Below, piece by piece: positions 24,857 to 32,523 of a DNA stretch of 64,000 nt (positions are counted from its first letter, which is position 1; every line of letters begins with the position of its first letter). Source of the DNA: Sphingomonas caseinilytica (lineage in GTDB: Bacteria; Pseudomonadota; Alphaproteobacteria; Sphingomonadales; Sphingomonadaceae). The notes beneath the pieces were generated by a model. That model saw nothing but the letters and a program-made list of their open reading frames with translations, did not search any database and was not told where the DNA came from. The stretch is taken from the NCBI RefSeq assembly GCF_023516455.1, contig NZ_JAMGBA010000001.1, forward strand, positions 930,001 through 994,000. Reading direction: 5' to 3'. A program made the translations under genes and the position numbers.

Positions 24857-26429
24857 TCCTCGTCTCTCCTTGATCGGCGACCCGTGCCTGAAGGAGCTTG
24901 ATTGCCTCATGCGCCGACAGTGCAGCCCCTTCCTGCCACAGGCCGACATAGGAGAGATGTTCGCCAGCAAAGTAAATCGGGCCTTCGGGCTTCAGAAGCT
25001 CGGCATATTGCTGGCCCCGCGCTCCGCCCGGGCCTTCATTCCATAGGGCGCCGACCCCTTCGGAATAAGGCACCAGTCCCCAACCCACCGTCACGCCTTT
25101 GCTCAGCAGTTGCGACTTTCCGGGGTGCAGCGCCTCGATGCTTTCCTTGCTGACGCGGAATCGCTCCGCATCGCTTAGCGCGGCGAAGCGCTGCGGATTG
25201 TCCTGATTGGTCCAGCCCGCGACATAGGCCGCCACCAGCACCCCCTTCGGCGACATGAAACCGTCGGATGGATAGATGACATTCTCATTGAGCCGGTCGG
25301 TCCAGGCGAGACCTCCGAACAGGTCGTTGTCCGTTTCCCAGAAGCGTGGGGCCTCGAACGCTACCTTTACGCTTGGCAAATAATTGATGCCCTTGAGCGC
25401 TGCCTTCTTGGGGGCCGAGAAATCGTTCGGAATGCGCTCCAGCAAGTTGGCGGGCAGGGTTACGATGGCGAAATCGGCCTCGGTCGTCCGGTTCCCCGGG
25501 CCATGTTCGATCCTGACCCGCTCCCCGATCCGCCGGATCGCGGTCACCGGCGAATTGAGCGTCACCCGCGGCTTGACCTGGGCATGGATCGCACGGGCGA
25601 TCGCATCCATTCCGCCAACCGGCTGCAGCATGGTCGGCTGCATGTCGTTGATGCTCTGGAAGAAATAGGGGAACCCGATCGCCCGGTTGGGCAGCAATTC
25701 CTTCAATGTCAGCGCGGGAAGCTGTGTCGGAGCATGCGCGTAACCGCCGGGCTCCGATGCAAAGCCGGACGCGAACGACGCCTGGGCATAAGCGCCCTTG
25801 TCATCAAGGAAGCCGTAGAACTGCAGGAACTGGCGGAACGCCTCCAACTCACCTTTCGGCATTGCCTGGTCGAGCGCCTTCTGGTCGATCGCCTTGGCCA
25901 GAAGCTCTGACACCCGGCCATGAAGGTCATACACCATGCGCCGTTCGGGCCGGACATGCCCGCCGAAATCCCAGCCTGCGCCGCGATTGTCGTTGACGAA
26001 GCTTTCCAGCTTGACGCCGAACTTGCGTGCATAGCCAAGGATGACCCGGTGCGTCGACGGAATGCGCGCGGCGCCGGCATTGAAGTAGAGCCCTTGATCG
26101 AATGTGGCGTGCTGGTCCGTCCTGCCCGTCTGGACGATCTTGTCGCCGCCACGAACCGTCCAGACGCGCCCCCCCACGCGGTCCCGGGCTTCAAGGACGG
26201 TCACGTCGTAACCCGCGCGATCAAGCTCATAAGCCGCGACCAGTCCGGCAATTCCGGCGCCCAGGATGACGACCGACTTCCCTTTGCCGCTGCCGGCCGG
26301 AAGCTCGAAATTCTCGGCCATTGCTGGCGTCGAATGCGCCAGGCCAAGTGCCTCCATTCCCATGAAGACCGCGCCGGCGCCGCCGACAACCCCCAGTTGC
26401 GTAAGCAATGCGCGACGCGTCAGCACCAT
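24828..26429 (-). CDS. Exported FAD-dependent amine/L-amino acid oxidase
   Basis: Flavoprotein oxidase of 533 residues. The N-terminus has a Tat-type motif (LTRRALLTQLG) and a hydrophobic stretch ending near PAMAEN, so it is probably exported folded with FAD bound. The dinucleotide motif is VVILGAGIAGLVAAYEL, then VLEARDRVGGRV, the amine oxidase second motif. The C-terminal FAD motif is YFAGEHLSYVGLWQEGA. Such enzymes convert amino acids or amines to imines with H2O2 release. It is preceded in the operon by an exported RidA, which would hydrolyse the imine. Confidence 0.9.
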   Translation of the reverse strand: MVLTRRALLTQLGVVGGAGAVFMGMEALGLAHSTPAMAENFELPAGSGKGKSVVILGAGIAGLVAAYELDRAGYDVTVLEARDRVGGRVWTVRGGDKIVQTGRTDQHATFDQGLYFNAGAARIPSTHRVILGYARKFGVKLESFVNDNRGAGWDFGGHVRPERRMVYDLHGRVSELLAKAIDQKALDQAMPKGELEAFRQFLQFYGFLDDKGAYAQASFASGFASEPGGYAHAPTQLPALTLKELLPNRAIGFPYFFQSINDMQPTMLQPVGGMDAIARAIHAQVKPRVTLNSPVTAIRRIGERVRIEHGPGNRTTEADFAIVTLPANLLERIPNDFSAPKKAALKGINYLPSVKVAFEAPRFWETDNDLFGGLAWTDRLNENVIYPSDGFMSPKGVLVAAYVAGWTNQDNPQRFAALSDAERFRVSKESIEALHPGKSQLLSKGVTVGWGLVPYSEGVGALWNEGPGGARGQQYAELLKPEGPIYFAGEHLSYVGLWQEGAALSAHEAIKLLQARVADQGETRNDRIVRTAG

Positions 26430-26455
26430 GGAGCCCCCTCCTGTTTTGCGTTCGA

Positions 26456-26932
26456 TTATTTGGCGGCAGTTACCTCGATTTCGACCAGCCAGCCCGGATC
26501 GACCAGACCGGCGACCTGCATCGTCGATCGCGCCGGCTTGTTCGGCTGCTTCGCCGTTCCGAAGAAGTCGCGGTACGCCTTCATCATTCCGGCGAAGTCC
26601 ATCCGCTGTCCGGGCGGCGCGACCAGGAAGACGCGCATCATCACGACGTCGCCCAGGCCCAGGCCCTGCGCGACGAGCGCTGCTTCGACCTTCTTCAAGA
26701 CCGACCGGGTCTGGGCCTCGGTATCGCCGAAGCGTGCCGTCGAACCCTCCGGCGCGTTTGTGTCGATGGCGTCCGGGACGGTGCCACTGATATAGACCAG
26801 CCTACCGCCGGGCGGGACCGAAACAGACGTGGAGATTGGGGAAGCGTCAGCGCCGATCCGCTTGGGTGCTTCGGCGTTTGCGCCTGCAACCATTCCAAGC
26901 GTCAGCCCAACCGCCAAGAGTCCATTCCGCAT
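26456..26932 (-). CDS. Exported RidA (YjgF) family protein
   Basis: A 158-residue RidA-family protein with a signal peptide (MRNGLLAVGLTLGMVAGANA). The reactive-imine pocket residues are visible: the conserved Arg in KPARSTMQVAGL and the Glu in WLVEIEVTA, with VYISGTVPD and DVVMMRVFL matching the fold. RidA hydrolyses reactive enamines and imines. Most members are cytoplasmic, so an exported one is unusual. It lies 26 bases before the Tat-exported FAD oxidase, which would generate such imines in the same compartment. Confidence 0.9.
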   Translation of the reverse strand: MRNGLLAVGLTLGMVAGANAEAPKRIGADASPISTSVSVPPGGRLVYISGTVPDAIDTNAPEGSTARFGDTEAQTRSVLKKVEAALVAQGLGLGDVVMMRVFLVAPPGQRMDFAGMMKAYRDFFGTAKQPNKPARSTMQVAGLVDPGWLVEIEVTAAK

Positions 26933-27104
26933 GCGACTCGCCCCCCTGCTTAATATTTTGACAGCCTAGCATTGCAGGACGGCAGGGCGAACTGCGGTCG
27001 ATACGCGGCCGAACTGTTCGACCAGCGGTAGCCAATCCGAGTGCGATTTTAGGGTGTCAGATCGCTTGGAGAGCCGAGCGTAGGTGGGTGCAGTTCCCAC
27101 AATA

Positions 27105-27560
27105 GAAATGGGGGCCGGCATCGCTGCCAGCCCCCATCTGCGCCGAGCTCAGATCCGCCGGTGTTCGCTAGCCTGACGGTCCGAAGACCCTCCGCTACTC
27201 GATCCTGGCTCACCAGCTCAGGCGTCGCTTCCAGTTTCTGGTCCTACCCGAAGGTAGGTTCAGAGACCTTCTGCGGCCCTTCTTGGGTCAGCACCTCCGC
27301 GTCGCTTGCCTCCCAGGGGGAAACCGCGAACTGCCAGAGGCATTGCCAACTCTTCCGGCGCCTCTTCCGGTGGTCCGACTTGAGCCGAAGCTCTCCTCAT
27401 CGCCATCCGGTGGAGATCGGTCCTTCCGTCACCTGCCGCACCTTCTTTCCGTTTCCGGCCTTCCGGTGAGGCGGGAACTTCCGTCCCGATCACAACTTGA
27501 ACCTGCCAAGCTTTTCCGAGTCGGGAAAGCGAAAAATGCGAGTCTTTGCCTGTGGATAAC
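27105..27560 (-). ncRNA. Candidate structured noncoding RNA
   Basis: This 736-base gap (26933-27668) has no convincing gene. Read on the minus strand, it holds three hairpins capped by UUCG tetraloops: GAGC-UUCG-GCUC (27393-27382), CCUACC-UUCG-GGUAGG (27258-27243) and GGUC-UUCG-GACC (27189-27178). They are followed by a terminator hairpin at 27137-27108. The 5' half repeats CCGGA or ACGGA at least six times. The open frames across it (such as 27260-27751 minus) have no ribosome-binding site or recognisable product. The 5' end is a guess; I could not match it to a known RNA family. Confidence 0.5.
27108..27137 (-). terminator. Terminator of the candidate RNA
   Basis: ATGGGGGC and GCCCCCAT form an 8-bp stem extended by GGCA/TGCC, and on the minus strand the hairpin is followed by TTTCTATTG. 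Confidence 0.7.
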
Positions 27561-27668
27561 GGGGATATCGCGCATAAGTCGGGAGAATCGCGCCGGGACT
27601 CCACCCAACATCGCGAGTCGCCGCGCCCAATAGCCGACGCGGAGCTCAGTGCAAGCCTCGCCGAGTCC

Positions 27669-28061
27669 TCAGCCGGGATAGCGTTCGAATTCCGGCATCC
27701 GCTCGATGCCCTCCATCCAGCCGATCCGCTCGGCCGTCTGGATCTGGACATCGGGGGAAATTTCGTCGGGGTTATCCAGGGTAGCGATCTGGACGTCGAT
27801 CAGCCCGGGGAAGATCACGTCATTGGTATAGAAGAGCGCGGTACCGCAGTTCGGGCAGAAGTGACGCCGGCCGTTCGCGGACGAGGCATATTCCTTGGTC
27901 TCGCCATCGACCTTCAACGCTTCCTTGTTGACCAGGCCCCAGGCGACCATCGGCGCACCGGCGTGGCGGCGACAATCGCTGCAATGGCAAATCGCCTTGT
28001 GGACCGTGTCCGCCGGCATTTCATAATGCACCGCTCCGCAGTGGCACTGACCCTTCGGCAT
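27669..28061 (-). CDS. GFA/CENP-V family zinc protein
   Basis: A 130-residue cytoplasmic protein of the glutathione-dependent formaldehyde-activating (GFA) family. The two zinc sites are built from GQCHCGAVHY, ICHCSDCRRHAG and FCPNCGTALFY. The family name comes from one enzyme; most members, including this one, have unproven substrates. AAAGGAG lies just before the ATG at 28061, which sets the start despite an open frame to 28145. Divergent from the helicase gene. Confidence 0.92.
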   Translation of the reverse strand: MPKGQCHCGAVHYEMPADTVHKAICHCSDCRRHAGAPMVAWGLVNKEALKVDGETKEYASSANGRRHFCPNCGTALFYTNDVIFPGLIDVQIATLDNPDEISPDVQIQTAERIGWMEGIERMPEFERYPG

Positions 28062-28160
28062 TTTGATCTCCTTTTGTTCCATTGCTGCGCATGCCATAGT
28101 CGGAGCCGAACGGCCACCCCGTATGTTGCCGTTCCGCTTGCTCAACTCTAGGTCGAGGCC

Positions 28161-30431
28161 GTGTCCGAATCCTACGTCCCTGCCGCTGAACCGCCTTATC
28201 TTGCCGGTCTAAACCCTCCCCAGCGCGAAGCCGTGCTGACGACGGAAGGACCGGTGCTGGTTCTGGCGGGTGCGGGGACGGGAAAGACCGCAGCGCTGAC
28301 GGCGCGGCTAGCCCACCTGATCGCGACCCGCAAAGCCTGGCCTAGCCAGATCCTGGCCGTCACCTTCACCAACAAGGCGGCGCGGGAAATGCGGGAGCGG
28401 GTATCCGCGATCACCGGCGGCGCGGTCGAAGGCATGCCCTGGCTCGGCACCTTTCACGCCACCGGCGCGAAGATGCTCCGCTCTCACGCCGAGCTGGTCG
28501 GGCTTCAGTCCAACTTCACCATCCTCGATACCGACGACCAGCTGCGCCTGCTCAAGCAGCTGATCAGCGCCTCCAACCTGGACGAGAAGCGTTGGCCAGC
28601 GCGGCAGCTCGCGAGCGTCATCGACCAATGGAAGAACCGCGGCCTGACGCCCTCCCAGATCAGTGCGGCGGACTCGGAAGCTTTCGCCAATGGCCGGGGC
28701 CAGGAGCTATACGCGGCCTATCAGGATCGCTTGCGCGCCTTAAACGCCTGCGACTTCGGCGACCTTTTGCTGCACATGCTGACCATCTTCCGCACGCACG
28801 CCGACGTGCTGGAGGCCTATCGCGACCGCTTCAAATATATCCTCGTCGACGAATATCAGGACACCAACGCATCCCAATATGACTGGCTGAAGCTGCTAGC
28901 CGAACCGCGCCGCAACCTCTGCTGCGTCGGCGACGACGACCAGTCCATCTATTCGTGGCGTGGCGCCGAGGTCGCCAACATCCTGCGCTTCGAGAAGGAC
29001 TTTCCCGGCGCGAAGATCGTTCGGCTTGAGCAGAATTACCGCTCCACCCCGCACATCCTCGCGGCCGCGACCGGACTTATCGCGCATAACGCGGGCCGGC
29101 TCGGCAAGACCTTGTGGACCGAGGTCAATGAGGGCGACCGCGTCCGCGTCATCGGCGTGTGGGACGGGCCGGAAGAGGCACGCCGCATCGGCGAGGAGAT
29201 GGAAGCGCATATGCGCAGCGGCGGCTCGCTCGATGACTGCGCCATCCTGGTCCGGGCCCAGTTCCAGACCCGCGAGTTCGAAGAGCGCTTCATCGCGATC
29301 GGCCTCGCCTATCAGATCGTCGGCGGCTTCCGCTTCTACGAGCGGGCAGAAATCCGCGACGCCCTCGCCTATCTCCGCCTGATCGCTCAGCCGGCCGACG
29401 ACCTCGCCTTCGACCGCATCGTCAACCAGCCCAAGCGCGGCCTCGGCGACAAGGCGCTCGCTTCAATTCACGCGCACGCACGCGCGAGCCAGCAGCCGCT
29501 GCTCCTCGCCGCCGCGTCGATGCTCGATTCCGATGAGCTTCAATCCCGCGCCCGCAACAGTCTCGCGCGCTTCGTCGCCGACGTCGCCCGCTGGCGGCAG
29601 ATGGCCGGCGAGATCCCGCACCCGGAATTGGCCCGCATCCTGCTCGACGAGAGCGGCTACACGGCGATGCTACAGGCCGAACGCAGCGCCGAAGCAGCAG
29701 GCCGCCTCGAAAACCTCGCCGAGCTTACCCGCGCGATGGAGGAGTATGAAACGCTCGGCGCCTTCCTCGAGCATGTGTCGCTTGTCATGGACAATGACTC
29801 GAAGGCGCAGGGCGACCGCGTGACGATCATGACCATCCACGCCGCCAAGGGCCTCGAATTCCCGATCGTCTACCTCGCTGGCTGGGAAGAAGGCGTCTTC
29901 CCGTCGCAGCGCTCGCTCGACGAAGGCGGCCTCGCCAGCCTCGAGGAGGAGCGCCGCCTTGCCTATGTCGCGATCACCCGTGCGCGGCGCCAGGCAACCA
30001 TCCTCCATGCGGCCAACCGCCGTATCTACGGCCAGTGGACCAGCAGCATTCCTTCGCGCTTCGTCGGCGAGCTTCCCCGCGATCATATCGAGGAAGAGAC
30101 GACCATGTCGGGCGGCGAAAGCCTGTGGCGGGCGCAGTGGAGCGAGCGCTCCGATCCCTTCGCCCATGTCGCGCGGCCCTCGCGCGGGCCCGGCTGGCAG
30201 CGCGCCGCCGGCGGAAGCTTCAGCACGCAACCTCAGCGGATCGTCGAAGCCAGAGCGTCCGCGGTCAGCCTGGGCAATAAGGGCCGCGACGACCTGTCGG
30301 TCGGCCAGCGCGTATTCCACGGAAAGTTCGGCTACGGCACGATCGAGGCGATCGAGGGCAACAAGCTCGAGATCGAGTTCGAGAAGGCCGGACGCAAGCG
30401 CGTCCTGGACAGCTTCGTCTCGCTGCCCTGA
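28161..30431 (+). CDS. UvrD/PcrA-type superfamily 1 DNA helicase
   Basis: ATP-dependent 3'-5' DNA helicase of 756 residues. Motifs are all present: Q-motif region LNPPQREAV, Walker A GAGTGKTAAL, FTNKAAREM, DEYQDTN, DDQSIYSWRGA, LEQNYRS, TIHAAKGLEF and AYVAITRARR. The C-terminal domain ends with a Tudor-like segment (GQRVFHGKFGYGTIEAIEG) typical of PcrA/UvrD, used in contact with RNA polymerase. It acts in nucleotide excision and mismatch repair. The likely start is the GTG at 28161. Confidence 0.95.
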   Translation: MSESYVPAAEPPYLAGLNPPQREAVLTTEGPVLVLAGAGTGKTAALTARLAHLIATRKAWPSQILAVTFTNKAAREMRERVSAITGGAVEGMPWLGTFHATGAKMLRSHAELVGLQSNFTILDTDDQLRLLKQLISASNLDEKRWPARQLASVIDQWKNRGLTPSQISAADSEAFANGRGQELYAAYQDRLRALNACDFGDLLLHMLTIFRTHADVLEAYRDRFKYILVDEYQDTNASQYDWLKLLAEPRRNLCCVGDDDQSIYSWRGAEVANILRFEKDFPGAKIVRLEQNYRSTPHILAAATGLIAHNAGRLGKTLWTEVNEGDRVRVIGVWDGPEEARRIGEEMEAHMRSGGSLDDCAILVRAQFQTREFEERFIAIGLAYQIVGGFRFYERAEIRDALAYLRLIAQPADDLAFDRIVNQPKRGLGDKALASIHAHARASQQPLLLAAASMLDSDELQSRARNSLARFVADVARWRQMAGEIPHPELARILLDESGYTAMLQAERSAEAAGRLENLAELTRAMEEYETLGAFLEHVSLVMDNDSKAQGDRVTIMTIHAAKGLEFPIVYLAGWEEGVFPSQRSLDEGGLASLEEERRLAYVAITRARRQATILHAANRRIYGQWTSSIPSRFVGELPRDHIEEETTMSGGESLWRAQWSERSDPFAHVARPSRGPGWQRAAGGSFSTQPQRIVEARASAVSLGNKGRDDLSVGQRVFHGKFGYGTIEAIEGNKLEIEFEKAGRKRVLDSFVSLP

Positions 30432-30445
30432 CCACGACGCGACAG

Positions 30446-30467
30446 TTCCCCGGCGAAGGCCGGGGCC
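30446..30467. repeat. Half-copy of REP-like family B
   Basis: CCCCGGCGAAGGCCGGGG forms a perfect hairpin and ends GGGCCC like the copies at 9028-9115 and 52651-52715. It lies between the converging helicase and microprotein genes and could end both transcripts. Confidence 0.75.
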
Positions 30468-30473
30468 CAAACT

Positions 30474-30569
30474 CTACATCACGTAGAAGATGGCACCTCC
30501 AACGAGCAATGCGGTCATCAGAAGCGCGATCAATTGCGTCTTCTTGGCGCCTGTATCTTCGTAATGCAT
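30474..30569 (-). CDS. 31-residue single-pass membrane microprotein
   Basis: Found by direct reading. The frame encodes 31 residues: a hydrophilic start MHYEDTGAKKTQ followed by one hydrophobic helix, LIALLMTALLVGGAIFYVM. GAGGGGG lies eight bases upstream of the ATG, a strong ribosome-binding site for so short a frame. No similar named protein comes to mind. The Lys pair before the helix suggests an N-in orientation. It converges with the helicase gene across a REP-like hairpin. Confidence 0.65.
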   Translation of the reverse strand: MHYEDTGAKKTQLIALLMTALLVGGAIFYVM

Positions 30570-30689
30570 GACAATTCCCCCTCATGCGAGCGATCACTCG
30601 CCCGCCTTGGAATATATCACCGCCAAGCCACGAAGACTCGGTGAAAATCTAAACAAAAGATAATGATTCAAATGTGTTGCCGGGAAGAC

Positions 30690-31964
30690 TCAGTCCGGCT
30701 CTGGAACCGGGCGCTTCTTCGTCCCCGCCAGTTCATCGTTCATGTAGCGGACCTCGGCTGCGATCGACCGGTCGCTGATCGCCCAATCGGCGAAGCGCGC
30801 CCGCATCTTTGGCGCGACATGCTGGACCAGCGCGTCGTCCTTCAGAGCCGCCTTCTGTCCCTCGCCAACCAGCCGCCTCAGCTCAAGCAGGTATGCCCGG
30901 AATTCCTCGACATCCTTGGCGTCCGCGACATCACCATGGCCGGGCACGTAGCGAGTTTGCGGGGCATCGGCACCGCTTACGAAATCGGCGGCAGTCGCGC
31001 TCCACTCCTCGACCGAACCGTCGATCAGATTTGGGGCGACCTTTCGCCAAAGCATGTCCCCGGTAAACAGCACCTTCGCGTCCGGGACGGACACCACCAG
31101 ATCGCCGCCGGTATGACCCAACACAGTGCTCACCACGGCCTTGCGCGAACCCAGCCAGATGGTGAGATCCTTGTCGGTCGTGACGTCCGGTAACGGCAAG
31201 CTCTCGACCCGCGCCTTCAACTCCCATGTGAGGCGGTCGCCAAACAGGTTGATGTTGTTGGTCCTGACCCAGCCTCGCACATTCTTGTGGGCGATGATGA
31301 TCGCGCCCGCATCGCGCAGCACCTGGTCCCCGCCGGTATGGTCGGCGTGGTAGTGAGTGTTGACGGCATACTTGATCGGCTTGGGCGTGATGCGACGGAT
31401 TTCCGCGACCAGCGCCTGTGCCGCTTCGGGCGTGAACAAGCTGTCGATCACCAGAACGCCATCGTCGCCAATGACGAAACCGGCGTTGGAAAGCGCTTTC
31501 CGTTCCGGCCCGTCGATGGCGGCATAAACGCCCGGGCCAATCTCTTTTAAAGTGAAGGGAAGTGGCGAGGCCGAGACTGGCTGCGCAGCAAGCTTAAGCT
31601 CGGCAATGCGCACTTCCGTCATTCGCGCCTGGCAACTCGCGTAACTCCGCCCGCTTTGGGTCACAGGCATGGTCGCCGCAAAGGCCTGACATTCGCTCTC
31701 GCGCCGATTGACCCACGCCTGCTGACTGTTGCGCAGTGCCTCGGCGACCGCCGATCCCTTGCGCTCTTCGACGCTAGCAAGCGTCAGCTTCAATTGCGCA
31801 TCGAGCTCTGCTTGTATCCGGTTGAACCGGGTTTCCTCGACGCAAAGATTAAAGGGCCGGCCGTCACTGTCGGCGGGGTTGTCGCAGGCAATTTCTTCTG
31901 GCGTGCGACCAGTGGCCGGCTGCGCGGCAGCTTCCAAAAGAAGAAGGGGCAAGAGCAGGTGCAT
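30690..31964 (-). CDS. LprI-domain plus metallo-beta-lactamase fusion
   Basis: A 424-residue exported protein (signal MHLLLPLLLLEAAAQ). Residues about 20-125 resemble the LprI/DUF1311 domain, with cysteine pattern EIACDNP, FNLCVEETR, ESECQAF and SYASCQARM and a long amphipathic helix. Residues about 135-420 are a metallo-beta-lactamase-fold hydrolase with HYHADHTGGDQ, VLGHTGGD, FTGDMLWR and VPGHGDVAD. LprI-type domains are known as lysozyme inhibitors. ATG 31964 is chosen over 32021 because it begins the signal peptide. Substrate unknown. Confidence 0.87.
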   Translation of the reverse strand: MHLLLPLLLLEAAAQPATGRTPEEIACDNPADSDGRPFNLCVEETRFNRIQAELDAQLKLTLASVEERKGSAVAEALRNSQQAWVNRRESECQAFAATMPVTQSGRSYASCQARMTEVRIAELKLAAQPVSASPLPFTLKEIGPGVYAAIDGPERKALSNAGFVIGDDGVLVIDSLFTPEAAQALVAEIRRITPKPIKYAVNTHYHADHTGGDQVLRDAGAIIIAHKNVRGWVRTNNINLFGDRLTWELKARVESLPLPDVTTDKDLTIWLGSRKAVVSTVLGHTGGDLVVSVPDAKVLFTGDMLWRKVAPNLIDGSVEEWSATAADFVSGADAPQTRYVPGHGDVADAKDVEEFRAYLLELRRLVGEGQKAALKDDALVQHVAPKMRARFADWAISDRSIAAEVRYMNDELAGTKKRPVPEPD

Positions 31965-32149
31965 GGCACATCTTCGCAATGCCCAGCCAGGTTCGCAATG
32001 GGGGGCGGCAAACGCCAACACCGCCGCCTCAGGTATCGTCAGGACTTGTCCCGATGGCCGGAAAACATGGTCGATTGCACAACTGTGTGGCCCGAAAAAC
32101 AGGGGGCGTGCGCCATTTTTCCCGCGCGAAGTCTCGCAAGGAGCTCGAT

Positions 32150-32404
32150 ATGGAATATGGAATCATCGGTTGGATCGTCGTCGGCTTGATTGCCGGCGTG
32201 CTCGCCAAATGGATTATGCCCGGTGACGATCCGGGCGGAATCATCGTCACCATATTGATCGGAATTGCGGGTGGCCTGCTCGGCGGGTTCGCCGCCAGCT
32301 CGCTCGGAATCGGTGGCGGCAATTTCATGAACATCGTGATCGCCACCGTCGGCGCCATCGTGCTCCTGATCCTCTACCGTGTCTTGAGGCCGCGCAGGGC
32401 CTAG
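32150..32404 (+). CDS. GlsB/YeaQ/YmgE family membrane protein
   Basis: An 84-residue protein with three hydrophobic, glycine-rich helices (GIIGWIVVGLIAGVLAKWI, IVTILIGIAGGLLGGF, IVIATVGAIVLLILYRVL) and PGDDPGG in the first loop, the family signature. These proteins are often stress-induced; function unknown. CAAGGAG just before the ATG at 32150 sets the start; the longer frame to 31979 is not used. A strong terminator follows. Confidence 0.92.
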   Translation: MEYGIIGWIVVGLIAGVLAKWIMPGDDPGGIIVTILIGIAGGLLGGFAASSLGIGGGNFMNIVIATVGAIVLLILYRVLRPRRA

Positions 32405-32441
32405 CGGTATCGACCGACACGAACGGCAATTTTAGCGATAT

Positions 32442-32469
32442 GGGGAAGGCCTGCGGTTAGGCCTTCCCC
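32442..32469 (+). terminator. Terminator after the GlsB-like gene
   Basis: GGGGAAGGCCT and AGGCCTTCCCC pair perfectly over 11 bp with a six-base loop, 37 bases after the gene. There is no clean U-tract. Confidence 0.65.
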
Positions 32470-32523
32470 CCGCGCCATTTCCTTTCCTATGACGGCTCCG
32501 AATTGCTTTTGTCGGAGTCCTTG

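Noticed and set aside
27551..27559. Replication origin near the DnaA box
   Set aside because: A single box without clusters, AT-rich unwinding region or dnaA/hemE neighbours is not an origin.
27260..27751. 163-codon minus-strand frame
   Set aside because: No ribosome-binding site, overlaps the GFA gene at its 5' end, and its 3' part lies in the structured RNA candidate.
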